From Planktothrix rubescens CCAP 1459/22 (GTDB lineage: Bacteria > Cyanobacteriota > Cyanobacteriia > Cyanobacteriales > Microcoleaceae), in the NCBI GenBank assembly GCA_904830895.1, contig LR882958.1:800001-864000 (forward strand): a DNA stretch of 64,000 bases, in the 5' to 3' direction. Below, in pieces: positions 54,461 through 64,000 of this stretch. The position numbers and the translations under genes were made by a program. The notes under the pieces are model-generated. The model was not told the origin of the DNA and made no database searches. It saw only the letters and a program-made list of their open reading frames with translations. How positions within the stretch are numbered: the stretch's first letter is position 1; each line of letters starts with the position of its first letter.

Positions 54461-55261
54461 ATGATCATGGGGATTCTACCTTGGGTATTATTAGCAATAT
54501 TGGGACTAGCCGCGGGAACAACGGCCGGATTACTCGGTATTGGTGGGGGAATGTTAGTTGTCCCTGGGTTATTTTATATTTTTAATTTAATGGACTTTCC
54601 GCCCGATTTCGTGATGCACAGTGCGATCGCCACTTCGATGAGTATAATGACTTTTACGGCGACTGCTTCGATTGTGGCACACCATTCTAAAGGAGATGTG
54701 CAATGGGGAGTTTTTTGGAAAATTATTCCGGGGATTTTATTAGGTGTTTTATTAGGTGCTTTATTAGATCATACTTTATCTAGTGCTTTACTTAAAATTA
54801 TTTTCGGATTATTTTTATTATTGATTTCTGTTAAACTATTGTTAGATTTTAAACCTCAAGTACAATCAGAATCCTTACCAAGATTAGCTATAATCAACGC
54901 CGTTGGGTTGGGAATCGGTTTTAAGTCAGGACTCCTAGGAGTTGGAGGTGGCGCAATTAGTGTTCCTTTTTTAATTTATTGTGGATTACCTATGTATGAA
55001 GTCGTGGGAACATCTTCATCCTTTAGTTTACCAATTTCTATTTTAGGAACTCTGGCTTTTCTATTATCTTCCCATGGTGATTCTTTTCTACCTGGATTTA
55101 TTGGATATATTTACTGGCCAGCATTATTATTAATCGCCCCATTTACAATTTTAGGAGCTTTTTTAGGGACATCACTTTCCCATTTAATTTCAGGGGAAAA
55201 ATTACGGATGGCTTTTGCTTTATTTTTATTATTCATTAGTTTAAATATGTTATTGACTTAA
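54461..55261 (+). CDS. TauE/SafE-family permease
   Basis: 266 residues with about eight hydrophobic helices. Two homologous motifs occur, GLAAGTTAGLLGIGGGMLVVPGL near the start and GIGFKSGLLGVGGGAISVPFL near the middle, the signature of TSUP (sulfite/taurine exporter-type) permeases. The ATG at 54461 is chosen; the open frame extends upstream but that portion lacks family character. The transported solute is unknown. Confidence 0.85.
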   Translation: MIMGILPWVLLAILGLAAGTTAGLLGIGGGMLVVPGLFYIFNLMDFPPDFVMHSAIATSMSIMTFTATASIVAHHSKGDVQWGVFWKIIPGILLGVLLGALLDHTLSSALLKIIFGLFLLLISVKLLLDFKPQVQSESLPRLAIINAVGLGIGFKSGLLGVGGGAISVPFLIYCGLPMYEVVGTSSSFSLPISILGTLAFLLSSHGDSFLPGFIGYIYWPALLLIAPFTILGAFLGTSLSHLISGEKLRMAFALFLLFISLNMLLT

Positions 55262-55336
55262 ACCCAGAGACTGAAGCACCCGATAAGTTTTTATTCGTTG
55301 ATAAATTCAGCTTCACAGATAGTTGATTCCCTTTAT

Positions 55337-55368
55337 AAAAAACCCCCAAACCGGAAAAGTTTGGAGGC
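55337..55368 (-). terminator. Intrinsic terminator of leuS
   Basis: On the minus strand a stem CCTCC, CAAAC then GTTTG, GGGGG (55343-55367; one A-C mismatch) with an 7-base loop is followed by a run of six Ts (complement of 55337-55342). It lies 28 bp after the leuS stop. A typical Rho-independent terminator. Confidence 0.82.
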
Positions 55369-55395
55369 ATCTTAAAGTATTTTAACCATTCTAGG

Positions 55396-57969
55396 TTAAA
55401 CGACCACAAAATTAACTAATTTTCCTGGGACAACAATCACTTTTTTAATGGTTTTATCCCCAATATGACGTTGACTAACTTCAGAATTTCGGGCATATTC
55501 TTCTAAAGTTTGGTGATTGGCGGTTGCTGGTACTTGCAGCGTGCCGCGGGTTTTTCCATTAATTTGAATCACTAAGGTAATTTCATCAACTACCAAGGCT
55601 TCTGGCTCATGCTCAGGCCATATTTGAGTATGAATTGAACCCGTTTTTCCAATCAATTGCCATAATTCCTCCGCGATATGGGGAGCAAAAGGTGCTAATA
55701 ATTTTAACAGGGTTTCAATGCCTTCAGAATAAACGATAGACTCCTGACAATTCGCTTCTGATAAAGCATTACTGAGTTTCATCAATTCAGATACCGCCGT
55801 ATTAAATTGATAGTCTCCGTTTAAATCCTCGCTGACCTCCTTAATAGCGGTATGAATTGCCCGCTTTAAGTCTTTTTCAACTTTACTTAATTCCCGATTC
55901 TTAGGTTTAAAAGTGGTAATTTCAGTAAACTCCGTGACAATTCGCCAAACCCGATTTAAGAAGCGAAATTGTCCTTCAACATCGGCATCATCCCATTCTA
56001 AATCCTTCTCAGGAGGAGCTTTAAATAGAATAAACATTCGAGCGGTATCGGCCCCATATTTGCCCATCACTTCTAATGGATCAACCCCATTATATTTAGA
56101 TTTAGACATCTTCTCATAAAAGACTTCTAACTTTTCTCCCGTGGTCGGATCTTGGGGATTACTCGGACTAACTTGGGAAGCGGAAAAATACTTACCTGTG
56201 GTGCGGTTTTTATAGGTAATTCCCTGTACCATGCCTTGAGTTAATAACTTTTCAAAGGGCTCTTTACAATGTAATAATCCGCGATCGCGCACAACTTTTG
56301 TGAAGAATCGAGAATATAATAAATGTAAAATTGCGTGTTCAATTCCGCCCACATATTGATCTACCCCCATCCAATCATTAGTAATAGCTGGATTGAAGAC
56401 TTGTTGATCATTTTTGGCATCAGGATAACGCAAATAATACCAAGAAGAATCAATAAAAGTATCCATGGTATCGGTTTCCCGTTTAGCAGGAGTTCCACAA
56501 CTAGGACAAGGCACATTAATCCAATCTTCTAATTGGGCTAAAGGAGATAAACCTCGACCACTAAATTTTACATTTTCCGGCAATTTTACAGGTAAATCTT
56601 GATCGGGAACAGCCACCGCCCCACAATTCGGACAGTGAATAATTGGGATCGGAGTTCCCCAATAGCGTTGACGGGAAATCAACCAATCTCTGAGGCGATA
56701 TTGAATAATTCCTTTGCCATATCCTTCATCTTCTGCATAGTTAATAATTGCTTGTTTTCCGTGTTCGGAATTTTCCCCACTAAAATTACAGGATTCGACT
56801 AAAATTCCTGTCCCCGTATAGGCCGTTGTGATCCGATCATTTTCCTCATTATCATTATCCGCATCATCGGGAACAATCACCTGTTTGATGGGTAAATCGT
56901 ATTGAGTGGCAAATTGAAAATCACGCAGATCATGGGCCGGAACTCCCATGACCGCGCCTGTTCCATATCCATATAAAACATAATCCGCAATCCAAATCGG
57001 AATTTCTTCTTCATTAAAAGGATTAAGGGCTTTTCCCCCCGTAGGAACGCCGCGTTTCGGTTTATCTTCTGAGGTGCGATCGGTTTGACTTTCGTTTTTT
57101 ACCTCTTGAATAAATGCTTCTACGGCGGCTTTTTGTTCCGGGGTTGTCACCTGAGCAACTAAGGGATGTTCCGGGGCTAATACGAGATAGGAAACCCCAT
57201 AAACCGTATCGGGACGAGTAGTAAAAACGGCGATATTTTCATCTAACCCGATGATCGGAAATTCTAACTGTGCCCCAATGGATTGTCCGATCCAGTTAGC
57301 CTGCATTAATTTAACCCGTTCCGGCCAGCCGTTTAAATGCTCTAAATCGTTGAGCAATTCGTTAGCATAATCGGTAATTTTTAGGAACCATTGACGCAAT
57401 AATTTCTGTTCAACAATAGCGCCAGACCGCCAAGATCTTCCCTCATTATCGACTTGTTCATTAGCAAGCACCGTTTGATCAATTGGGTCCCAATTAACCG
57501 CCGCTTCTTTTTGATAGGCGAGTCCACACTTATAGAATTGTAAAAACAGCCATTGTGTCCAACGGTAATATTCCGGGGAACAGGTGGTAACTTCCTTTTC
57601 CCAATCAATGGAGAATCCTAACTTTTGCAGTTGTTCCCGCATTTGGGCAATATTTTGATATGTCCATTCCGCCGGAGGAATTCCTCGGTCAATGGCGGCA
57701 TTTTCGGCAGGGAGTCCAAAGGCGTCCCACCCCATCGGATGTAAGACACGATAGCCTTGCATCCGTTTGAGTCGGGCGATCACGTCGGTAATGGTATAAT
57801 TGCGAACGTGACCCATGTGTAGACTCCCCGACGGATAGGGGAACATGGATAGGGCGTAAAATTTGGGCTTGTCTTTATCGGTTGGGGTTTTGTACAACCC
57901 CTGTTGTGCCCAGGTTTGTTGCCACTTTTGTTCGAGGGATGCAGGATGATATCGAGACTCCACAGCCAT
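55396..57969 (-). CDS. leuS: Leucyl-tRNA synthetase
   Basis: 857 residues, normal bacterial length. Class I signatures are present: HMGH (51-54) in [25 protein letters not shown] in [12 protein letters not shown], the editing domain around residues 230-400 ([23 protein letters not shown]), zinc-type cysteines [12 protein letters not shown] and CPSCG, and a C-terminal tRNA-binding domain. It charges tRNA-Leu and proofreads in the editing domain. Ends with an intrinsic terminator. Confidence 0.98.
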   Translation of the reverse strand: MAVESRYHPASLEQKWQQTWAQQGLYKTPTDKDKPKFYALSMFPYPSGSLHMGHVRNYTITDVIARLKRMQGYRVLHPMGWDAFGLPAENAAIDRGIPPAEWTYQNIAQMREQLQKLGFSIDWEKEVTTCSPEYYRWTQWLFLQFYKCGLAYQKEAAVNWDPIDQTVLANEQVDNEGRSWRSGAIVEQKLLRQWFLKITDYANELLNDLEHLNGWPERVKLMQANWIGQSIGAQLEFPIIGLDENIAVFTTRPDTVYGVSYLVLAPEHPLVAQVTTPEQKAAVEAFIQEVKNESQTDRTSEDKPKRGVPTGGKALNPFNEEEIPIWIADYVLYGYGTGAVMGVPAHDLRDFQFATQYDLPIKQVIVPDDADNDNEENDRITTAYTGTGILVESCNFSGENSEHGKQAIINYAEDEGYGKGIIQYRLRDWLISRQRYWGTPIPIIHCPNCGAVAVPDQDLPVKLPENVKFSGRGLSPLAQLEDWINVPCPSCGTPAKRETDTMDTFIDSSWYYLRYPDAKNDQQVFNPAITNDWMGVDQYVGGIEHAILHLLYSRFFTKVVRDRGLLHCKEPFEKLLTQGMVQGITYKNRTTGKYFSASQVSPSNPQDPTTGEKLEVFYEKMSKSKYNGVDPLEVMGKYGADTARMFILFKAPPEKDLEWDDADVEGQFRFLNRVWRIVTEFTEITTFKPKNRELSKVEKDLKRAIHTAIKEVSEDLNGDYQFNTAVSELMKLSNALSEANCQESIVYSEGIETLLKLLAPFAPHIAEELWQLIGKTGSIHTQIWPEHEPEALVVDEITLVIQINGKTRGTLQVPATANHQTLEEYARNSEVSQRHIGDKTIKKVIVVPGKLVNFVVV

Positions 57970-58058
57970 ACTTTGTGCCGGATACGTTTTCTTATTTGTT
58001 TATTATTTTTACATATTGGTGAGGTTATACCCCCACCGATTTCGCCTGATTATCAAAC

Positions 58059-59486
58059 CTAAGTCGCGGGTTTCCAAGTTCCATGAAATCCATTCGGAAC
58101 TACATGGGGTAATCCTAACCGACAAACAGGTTCCGTGTTTAAAGATTGGGCATCAAATATCCAAACTTCGCTGGAATTTTGCTGAGCATCATAAACAATG
58201 GTTAAAACCCAACCCTGTTGAGGATGATCGAGATCTTGAACAAATAAAGGTTCCATCGGATAACGATTTTCTCCTAAATTAGCGGTGGTTAAGGTTTGGG
58301 TTTGATGATTAAAACGTCCAATTGTGCCAAACATTTCGACCGCCGGATTAATACCGGATTTATGAAGGGATAAATAGGTAAATTGAGCTTTTTTTCCCAC
58401 TTCTTGGGGGTTGACCGAGGGAAATTCACAATGGCGATCGCAGAGTTCTTCCAATTGTAGTAATTTACCCGTTTGAGGTTGCAATACCATCCGCCATAAG
58501 GTCGATTTTGCTAAGGTTTGAGTGTTTCCGGTGGCAACTTCTTTTAAATATTGATTGGTTTGGAAATCTTGATATCGGACAAAATCAACAATAACCGTTC
58601 CATCTGTTGCAACATAACCATTGCTAAAATGCCACTGAAACCAAGGTTCAGTTTCAATCCGATTAACTAAGGTTAAATTATGACGATCAATTATTAAAAT
58701 TTGGGTGGGGGTTTGGGGTTGCCAGGATAGGGCTTCACTAAAGGATTTCAACTGAAGAAATACGGGTAAAAGTTTTAACCGCAGTGGGGGAATTACAAAA
58801 ATTAAATATTCACCCGCTAGGACAAAATCATGCAGGGCAGAAATTCCATCCAGAGGAATTTTATTTTGTTGTTTGATGTTACCCGTGCGATCGCTCCGAT
58901 ATAAAATTAACTCAGGAGTCGGCCCCAAAATTTGCCCAAAATTAAAAATATCCCCGGTTTCGGGATCAATTTTAGGGTGAGCAGAATAGGGGGTATTTTC
59001 AGCTAAACCCTGGAGGTTGTCCAGTCCCTGGGTTTCTAAGGTTTCTAAATCTAAACTATGGGGTTGTCCCCCTTCCCACAACGCCAATAATTTATCGGGT
59101 AAAGCTAAAACTGAAGTATTCGCCGCATTTTTTAGGGGTTTACGAAAACGTTCCCAAAGGTTTCCCGAGGCTTTCATTCCATAGCCACCATAGATAAAAC
59201 GGTTTTTTTGTTCTTCCTCTTGATAGCCTGCGGTTTGAACATAACGATAGACCCCGGTTGCCCCTTTTTCGGTGAAATGAACCGCTAAAATCGCCCCATC
59301 TCCATCAAACCAATGTCCAACTCGGTGTCCTCCCCGTGCCAATCGTCCTGGGCCATTACGATACAGAGAACCCCTTAACCCTGGGGGGATTTTTCCCGAC
59401 AAAATCCGTAGGGGCGTGGGCGAGAATTCGGTGCCGGGGGTGGTAAACTGTTGATTCCAGGTCGGTTGGGCGGTTGTTGCTGTCAT
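58059..59486 (-). CDS. Carotenoid oxygenase (RPE65/CCD family), second copy
   Basis: 475 residues starting MTATTAQPTW at ATG 59486; a TTG five codons upstream is less likely. Iron-ligand histidines appear in SAHPKIDPETG, ALHDFVLAGE, WFQWHFSNGY and GFHGTWKP. LYRNGPGRLARGG and WFDGDG occur near the N-terminus. Paralogue of the enzyme at 20537-22015, with clear divergence. Likely cleaves carotenoids or apocarotenoids to aldehydes such as retinal; exact specificity is not visible. Confidence 0.92.
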   Translation of the reverse strand: MTATTAQPTWNQQFTTPGTEFSPTPLRILSGKIPPGLRGSLYRNGPGRLARGGHRVGHWFDGDGAILAVHFTEKGATGVYRYVQTAGYQEEEQKNRFIYGGYGMKASGNLWERFRKPLKNAANTSVLALPDKLLALWEGGQPHSLDLETLETQGLDNLQGLAENTPYSAHPKIDPETGDIFNFGQILGPTPELILYRSDRTGNIKQQNKIPLDGISALHDFVLAGEYLIFVIPPLRLKLLPVFLQLKSFSEALSWQPQTPTQILIIDRHNLTLVNRIETEPWFQWHFSNGYVATDGTVIVDFVRYQDFQTNQYLKEVATGNTQTLAKSTLWRMVLQPQTGKLLQLEELCDRHCEFPSVNPQEVGKKAQFTYLSLHKSGINPAVEMFGTIGRFNHQTQTLTTANLGENRYPMEPLFVQDLDHPQQGWVLTIVYDAQQNSSEVWIFDAQSLNTEPVCRLGLPHVVPNGFHGTWKPAT

Positions 59487-59596
59487 AACAATCACAGTCA
59501 ATGAAATTAGATAAAAACTTTAGTTGCACTCAGAATAATTGTCGCTGAATTTGCTAAAATCTACAGGATTGTCCTGATTATATTTTGTAATTATCC

Positions 59597-60100
59597 TTGA
59601 ACCAATCTATCAATCTGCCGAAAGTAGATGACTTTTTAGAAGAATTGGCAGCCATTCAACAAACTGGCTCCAAGCGTCTTGCTTTGTTGGGTTCCCGCCA
59701 TATTCCCCTAACCCATCAAAACTTGATCGAGATGATGAGTTATGCCTTGGTTTTAGAAGGCAATCATTTGATTACATCGGGTTCAACGGGAACGAACGCG
59801 GCGGCGATTCGAGGCGCAATGCGGGCTAACCCCAATTTGTTGACGGTAATTTTGCCCCAAAGCATGAAACGTCAGCCTAGGGAGTCCCGCCAGCAGTTAG
59901 AACAGGTGATTCATGTGGTGGAAAATGCTAAGGGTGACGATTTATCCCTAGCTGAAGCTAGTGGGTTTTGCAACCAACAGATTATTTCTCGGTGTCAACA
60001 GTTAATCTGTTTTGCCTACCATGATAGTGTCACCCTCCTAAGTACCTGTGAGGAAGCTGAAAATCAGCGCAAAATTGTGACGCTATTCTATTTGGATTAG
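59597..60100 (+). CDS. DprA/SLOG-like Rossmann-type protein
   Basis: 167 residues starting at TTG (59597). ALLGSRHIPLTHQNLIEMMS and then GNHLITSGSTGTNAAAIRGA look like the nucleotide-binding loops of the SLOG/DprA fold (GSR, then a Gly-rich loop and RGA). Such proteins are often labelled DNA recombination-mediator-like in cyanobacteria, but this version is short and lacks the DNA-binding parts of DprA. Function unclear; a nucleotide- or ligand-sensing role is inferred. Confidence 0.65.
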   Translation: MNQSINLPKVDDFLEELAAIQQTGSKRLALLGSRHIPLTHQNLIEMMSYALVLEGNHLITSGSTGTNAAAIRGAMRANPNLLTVILPQSMKRQPRESRQQLEQVIHVVENAKGDDLSLAEASGFCNQQIISRCQQLICFAYHDSVTLLSTCEEAENQRKIVTLFYLD

Positions 60101-60195
60101 TAGTTAATACCAATGTTGAATCAGTCACTCGTACAGACGCGCTCTTGGCACGTCTCTACGCTGATAATTTTCTTATTAAATAATTACAATTGACT

Positions 60196-60687
60196 ATGGC
60201 TTCTACTTATTCATTTGATATTGTTAGTGATTTTGACCGCCAGGAATTAGTTAATGCTGTTGATCAAACCGAACGGGAAATTAAAAGCCGTTATGATTTG
60301 AAAGATACTAAGACTACCCTAGAATTAGGGGAAACTGCGATTATAGTTAATACAGATAGCGAGTTTACCCTCGATGCAATTCATACAATTTTGCAAACTA
60401 AATCCGCTAAACGGAATCTTTCTTTGAAGATTTTTGATTATGGGAAAGTAGAATCTTCCAGTGGTAATCGAGTCAGACAGGAAATTAAACTCAGAAAAGG
60501 TTTAACTCAAGAAGTATCAAAACAAATCACTAAATTAATTAAAGATGAATTTAAAAAATTACAAGCATCTATTCAGGGGGATTCTGTTAGGATTTCAGCT
60601 AAATCTAAAGATGATTTACAATTAGTAATTCAGCGTCTGAAAGAAGAAGATTATCCAGCTGCATTACAGTTTACAAACTATAGGTAA
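60196..60687 (+). CDS. YajQ-family protein
   Basis: 163 residues starting [20 protein letters not shown], the family N-terminus. Conserved blocks follow: [13 protein letters not shown], then [20 protein letters not shown] and [14 protein letters not shown]. YajQ proteins bind nucleic acid, and some bind cyclic di-GMP and act with regulators. A TTG two codons upstream is possible, but the ATG at 60196 is preferred. Highly conserved across bacteria. Confidence 0.95.
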   Translation: MASTYSFDIVSDFDRQELVNAVDQTEREIKSRYDLKDTKTTLELGETAIIVNTDSEFTLDAIHTILQTKSAKRNLSLKIFDYGKVESSSGNRVRQEIKLRKGLTQEVSKQITKLIKDEFKKLQASIQGDSVRISAKSKDDLQLVIQRLKEEDYPAALQFTNYR

Positions 60688-60756
60688 AATATACACAGTT
60701 ATCTTTGATTGATACTCCACTACCTAAAGGCTAGTGGATTCTTAGTTTATTCTATT

Positions 60757-61734
60757 TCAACTAGGACAATTAGTTTCTAACCAACTGGATAAATCACCTA
60801 CACTAGAAAAGTCGAAAATAGCTTCAGCCAAAGCCGATAACTGCTCTGATGATAGCTGTGATAAACTATCTTCTATTGATTGATTTAGTTCACCTAATTG
60901 CCGTTTTAATTGGCGTTTAATCAGATTTATTTGACCAATTTCAATACCTTCAGCACGCCCTTCAGCACGCCCTTCAGCACGCCCTTCAGCACGCCCTTGA
61001 GTCAACCCTTCAGTTCGCCCTTGAGCCTTACCCAACTCAATAGCACCTATTCTTTCCCGTTCAAACTGTTCTCGTTTCTCCAAATCATCTACTTCCTCTA
61101 AACTTAAGTTTACCCGATCGGCGATCGCAAAAGCCTTCTCAATTTCCGGTACAATTAACATAGATTCTGGCACTACTTCTAAATCCGGTGCTTTGCGTAA
61201 AAAATAAAGCCATTTATCCGTAATAGTTGTTAATTCTTCCAGAGTTTTATTAAATTTGGGTAACTCCACAAATACTAATTTTAACGGACTATGTTGATAA
61301 TTTACTTGTAACTCATCTTCCTTGAGCGTAAATTGTGAAATGACTTTATTATGTTCATTAAACATAATAAAATCCGTCACCGCTACACCAATTGCTGCTC
61401 TTAATTCTGGATAAACTTCCCCTAATTTTAGTTGATTAACATACATTTTTGCCGTATTATAAAGAATCCTTTTGCCAAAAGCTGGGACATTAAACGCCTG
61501 CATTTCAATTAATACATTTTCGCCGTTATTCAGTTGAGCCTTAACATCAAAATAAGTGGTTTTTAAACCAGAAATTCTGCCGGGGGCGTAGGGATCAATA
61601 ATTTCTAAAGAAGTGATGAAAGTCTCACCTTGATAGACAATTGCATTCAGAAAACTAATTAAAATATCTTGACTTTGATCCGAACCAAAGATTTTTTTAA
61701 AGGCGTAGTCTGTTTTGGGATTAATGAATTTCAT
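60757..61734 (-). CDS. Rpn-family PD-(D/E)XK nuclease, copy 1 of 3 (diverged tail)
   Basis: 325 residues from MKFINPKTDYAFKKIFG, the Rpn/PD-(D/E)XK-transposase-like N-terminus. Active-site residues lie in YFDVKAQLNNGENVLIEMQ (Asp ... Glu-x-Gln). The C-terminus is coiled coil, with a run of GRAEGRAEG-type units (near 60955-61020) that is longer than in the other copies. Rpn proteins promote recA-independent recombination and degrade DNA; some are phage-defence genes. The start used is the internal ATG (61734); a TTG-initiated frame from 61791 is unlikely. Part of a tandem triplication. Confidence 0.88.
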   Translation of the reverse strand: MKFINPKTDYAFKKIFGSDQSQDILISFLNAIVYQGETFITSLEIIDPYAPGRISGLKTTYFDVKAQLNNGENVLIEMQAFNVPAFGKRILYNTAKMYVNQLKLGEVYPELRAAIGVAVTDFIMFNEHNKVISQFTLKEDELQVNYQHSPLKLVFVELPKFNKTLEELTTITDKWLYFLRKAPDLEVVPESMLIVPEIEKAFAIADRVNLSLEEVDDLEKREQFERERIGAIELGKAQGRTEGLTQGRAEGRAEGRAEGRAEGIEIGQINLIKRQLKRQLGELNQSIEDSLSQLSSEQLSALAEAIFDFSSVGDLSSWLETNCPS

Positions 61735-61787
61735 AGTGTTAGTGGAAAATAATATAGGTAGGGACTTAGATAATACCTCAGTCCTGT

Positions 61788-62741
61788 TCAACTAGGGCAA
61801 TTAGTTTCTAGCCAACTGGATAAATCACCTACACTAGAAAAATCAAAAATAGCTTCAGCCAAAGCTGATAATTGCTCTGAAGTTAGTTGTGATAAACTAT
61901 CTTCTATTGATTGATTTAGTTCACCTAATTGCCGTTGTAATAGGCGTTTAATCAGATTTATTTTACCCCTTTGTTCACCAATTTGTTCACCAATTTGTAT
62001 CCCTTCAGTTCGCCCTTCAGTTCGCCCTTGAGCTTTACCTAACTCAATAGCACCTATTCTTTCCCGTTCAAACTGTTCCCGCTTCTCCAAATCATCTATT
62101 TCCTCTAAACTTAAGTTTACCCGATCCGCGATCGCAAAAGCCTTCTCAATTTCCGGTACAATTAACATAGATTCTGGCACTACTTCTAAATCCGGTGCTT
62201 TGCGTAAAAAATAAAGCCATTTATCCGTAATAGTTGTTAATTCTTCCAGAGTTTTATTAAATTTGGGTAACTCCACAAATACTAATTTTAACGGACTATG
62301 TTGATAATTTAGCAGTAACTCATCTTCCTTGAGCGTAAATTGTGAAATGACTTTATTATGTTCATTAAACATAATAAAATCCGTCACCGCTACACCAATT
62401 GCTGCTCTTAATTCTGGATAAACTTCCCCTAATTTTAGTTGATTAACATACATTTTTGCCGTATTATAAAGAATCCTTTTGCCAAAAGCTGGGACATTAA
62501 ACGCCTGCATTTCAATTAATACATTTTCGCCGTTATTCAGTTGAGCCTTAACATCAAAATAAGTGGTTTTTAAACCAGAAATTCTGCCGGGGGCGTAGGG
62601 ATCAATAATTTCTAAAGAAGTGATGAAAGTCTCACCTTGATAGACAATTGCATTCAGAAAACTAATTAAAATATCTTGACTTTGATCCGAACCAAAGATT
62701 TTTTTAAAGGCGTAGTCTGTTTTGGGATTAATGAATTTCAT
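61788..62741 (-). CDS. Rpn-family PD-(D/E)XK nuclease, copy 2 of 3
   Basis: 317 residues, almost identical to copy 3 and closely similar to copy 1. The nuclease core is intact; the C-terminal half carries GRTEGRTEGIQIGEQIGEQR rather than the GRAEG run. It is separated from copy 1 by 53 bp, and the same intergenic sequence separates copies 2 and 3. The repeated period is 1007 bp. Copy identity suggests recent tandem duplication. Confidence 0.9.
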   Translation of the reverse strand: MKFINPKTDYAFKKIFGSDQSQDILISFLNAIVYQGETFITSLEIIDPYAPGRISGLKTTYFDVKAQLNNGENVLIEMQAFNVPAFGKRILYNTAKMYVNQLKLGEVYPELRAAIGVAVTDFIMFNEHNKVISQFTLKEDELLLNYQHSPLKLVFVELPKFNKTLEELTTITDKWLYFLRKAPDLEVVPESMLIVPEIEKAFAIADRVNLSLEEIDDLEKREQFERERIGAIELGKAQGRTEGRTEGIQIGEQIGEQRGKINLIKRLLQRQLGELNQSIEDSLSQLTSEQLSALAEAIFDFSSVGDLSSWLETNCPS

Positions 62742-62794
62742 AGTGTTAGTGGAAAATAATATAGGTAGGGACTTAGATAATACCTCAGTCCTGT

Positions 62795-63748
62795 TCAACT
62801 AGGGCAATTAGTTTCTAGCCAACTGGATAAATCACCTACACTAGAAAAATCAAAAATAGCTTCAGCCAAAGCTGATAATTGCTCTGAAGTTAGTTGTGAT
62901 AAACTATCTTCTATTGATTGATTTAGTTCACCTAATTGCCGTTGTAATAGGCGTTTAATCAGATTTATTTTACCCCTTTGTTCACCAATTTGTTCACCAA
63001 TTTGTATCCCTTCAGTTCGCCCTTCAGTTCGCCCTTGAGCTTTACCTAACTCAATAGCACCTATTCTTTCCCGTTCAAACTGTTCCCGCTTCTCCAAATC
63101 ATCTATTTCCTCTAAACTTAAGTTTACCCGATCCGCGATCGCAAAAGCCTTCTCAATTTCCGGTACAATTAACATAGATTCTGGCACTACTTCTAAATCC
63201 GGTGCTTTGCGTAAAAAATAAAGCCATTTATCCGTAATAGTTGTTAATTCTTCCAGAGTTTTATTAAATTTGGGTAACTCCACAAATACTAATTTTAACG
63301 GACTATGTTGATAATTTAGCAGTAACTCATCTTCCTTGAGCGTAAATTGTGAAATGACTTTATTATGTTCATTAAACATAATAAAATCTGTCACCGCTAC
63401 ACCAATTGCTGCTCTTAATTCTGGATAAACTTCCCCTAATTTTAGTTGATTAACATACATTTTTGCCGTATTATAAAGAATCCTTTTGCCAAAAGCTGGG
63501 ACATTAAACGCCTGCATTTCAATTAACACATTTTCGCCGTTATTCAGTTGAGCCTTAACATCAAAATAAGTTGTTTTCAAACCAGAAATTCTGCCGGGGG
63601 CGTAGGGATCAATAATTTCTAAAGAAGTGATGAAAGTCTCACCTTGATAGACAATTGCATTCAGAAAACTAATTAAAATATCTTGACTTTGATCCGAACC
63701 AAAGATTTTTTTAAAGGCGTAGTCTGTTTTAGGATTAATAAATTTCAT
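62795..63748 (-). CDS. Rpn-family PD-(D/E)XK nuclease, copy 3 of 3 (first in transcription order)
   Basis: 317 residues with start MKFINPKTDYAFKKIFGSDQ. The protein is essentially the same as copy 2, with only a few synonymous changes at the DNA level. Its upstream sequence (TAGTATCACCTGG...) differs from that of copies 1 and 2, so this is probably the ancestral 5' end of the array and may carry the promoter. All catalytic residues appear present. Confidence 0.9.
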   Translation of the reverse strand: MKFINPKTDYAFKKIFGSDQSQDILISFLNAIVYQGETFITSLEIIDPYAPGRISGLKTTYFDVKAQLNNGENVLIEMQAFNVPAFGKRILYNTAKMYVNQLKLGEVYPELRAAIGVAVTDFIMFNEHNKVISQFTLKEDELLLNYQHSPLKLVFVELPKFNKTLEELTTITDKWLYFLRKAPDLEVVPESMLIVPEIEKAFAIADRVNLSLEEIDDLEKREQFERERIGAIELGKAQGRTEGRTEGIQIGEQIGEQRGKINLIKRLLQRQLGELNQSIEDSLSQLTSEQLSALAEAIFDFSSVGDLSSWLETNCPS

Positions 63749-64000
63749 AGTATCACCTGGAAATAATATAGTAAAGATTAACGCAGATGGTTATTTATAT
63801 TTACTTTTTTTGACTATAACACAAACACATAAAATTAATAATATCATAAACCTGCCCCATGCCCACGTCAAATCGCTGCGACTTTTTTATGATTTCTGTA
63901 AAATAACCCAGAGAAATATAAAGATTTGTCATTGAGCGGCTAAACCATTGACAACCGAAAAGAACCTTGTTAGGTTATTTATATTGAAAGTGTCGCGTGT
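63749..64000. other. 252-bp intergenic end of window
   Basis: Upstream of the Rpn array, AT-rich. I see no reading frame, tRNA or clear repeat. It may hold the array's promoter on the minus strand. Confidence 0.5.

Overview
This window reads as chromosomal DNA from a filamentous, bloom-type cyanobacterium, most like Planktothrix or another Oscillatoriales relative (the genus is inferred). Direct evidence is a cyanobacterial-type 16S rRNA, a ferredoxin-NADP reductase with an N-terminal phycobilisome-linker (CpcD-like) domain, bilin-less phycobilisome-like proteins with V4R-domain partners, a GvpF/L-type gas vesicle protein, many HIP1 octamers (GCGATCGC), AT-rich coding sequence, and intergenic regions full of short-period repeats and MITE-like palindromes.

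Layout. 1-1.05 kb: 5' part of a 16S gene on the minus strand with leader and promoter. 1.2-11.1 kb: a GvpF/L protein, a Ser/Thr kinase coupled to a 572-aa partner, then a dispersed version of the Synechocystis slr0144-slr0152 photosystem II assembly proficiency (PAP) cluster: a 2Fe-2S ferredoxin, two phycobilisome-like proteins without bilin cysteines, two V4R proteins, an 88-aa protein with a duplicated motif, and a pentapeptide-repeat protein. 11.1-14.8 kb: three IS200/IS605-type terminal hairpins that truncate a small membrane protein gene, an arylsulfatase, a broken PIN toxin with its antitoxin remnant, and a Uma2 nuclease. 15-24.9 kb: an outer-membrane protein, DUF202 and bile-acid-symporter-type membrane proteins, glyoxalase I, an ABC-2 permease, a glycosyltransferase, a carotenoid oxygenase, a BT1-type transporter and homoserine dehydrogenase. 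25-29.2 kb: a SWIM-domain protein and a SNF2 helicase separated by a hairpin array. 29.4-30.6 kb: a graveyard of broken defence and toxin-antitoxin genes. 30.6-34.2 kb: bioD, an M20 amidohydrolase, a secreted protein and pyrE, separated by repeats.

34.4-51.1 kb is the most distinctive accessory block. It holds a 3021-aa two-partner-secretion (filamentous haemagglutinin-type) protein ending in a CHAT caspase-like protease domain with an intact His/Cys pair, a convergent HTH/NB-ARC/TPR STAND ATPase, and a 1451-aa RTX/Calx-beta/beta-helix protein. No TpsB or type I secretion partner is present. 51.5-60.7 kb: a 65-aa protein, an SGNH-hydrolase/LysM protein, petH, a TauE/SafE-type permease, leuS, a second carotenoid oxygenase, a Rossmann-type protein and a YajQ-family protein. 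60.7-63.75 kb: three tandem, near-identical Rpn-family (PD-(D/E)XK) nuclease genes.

Family assignments come from motifs read by eye in the translations. No database search was run, so subfamily functions are inferences unless stated otherwise.
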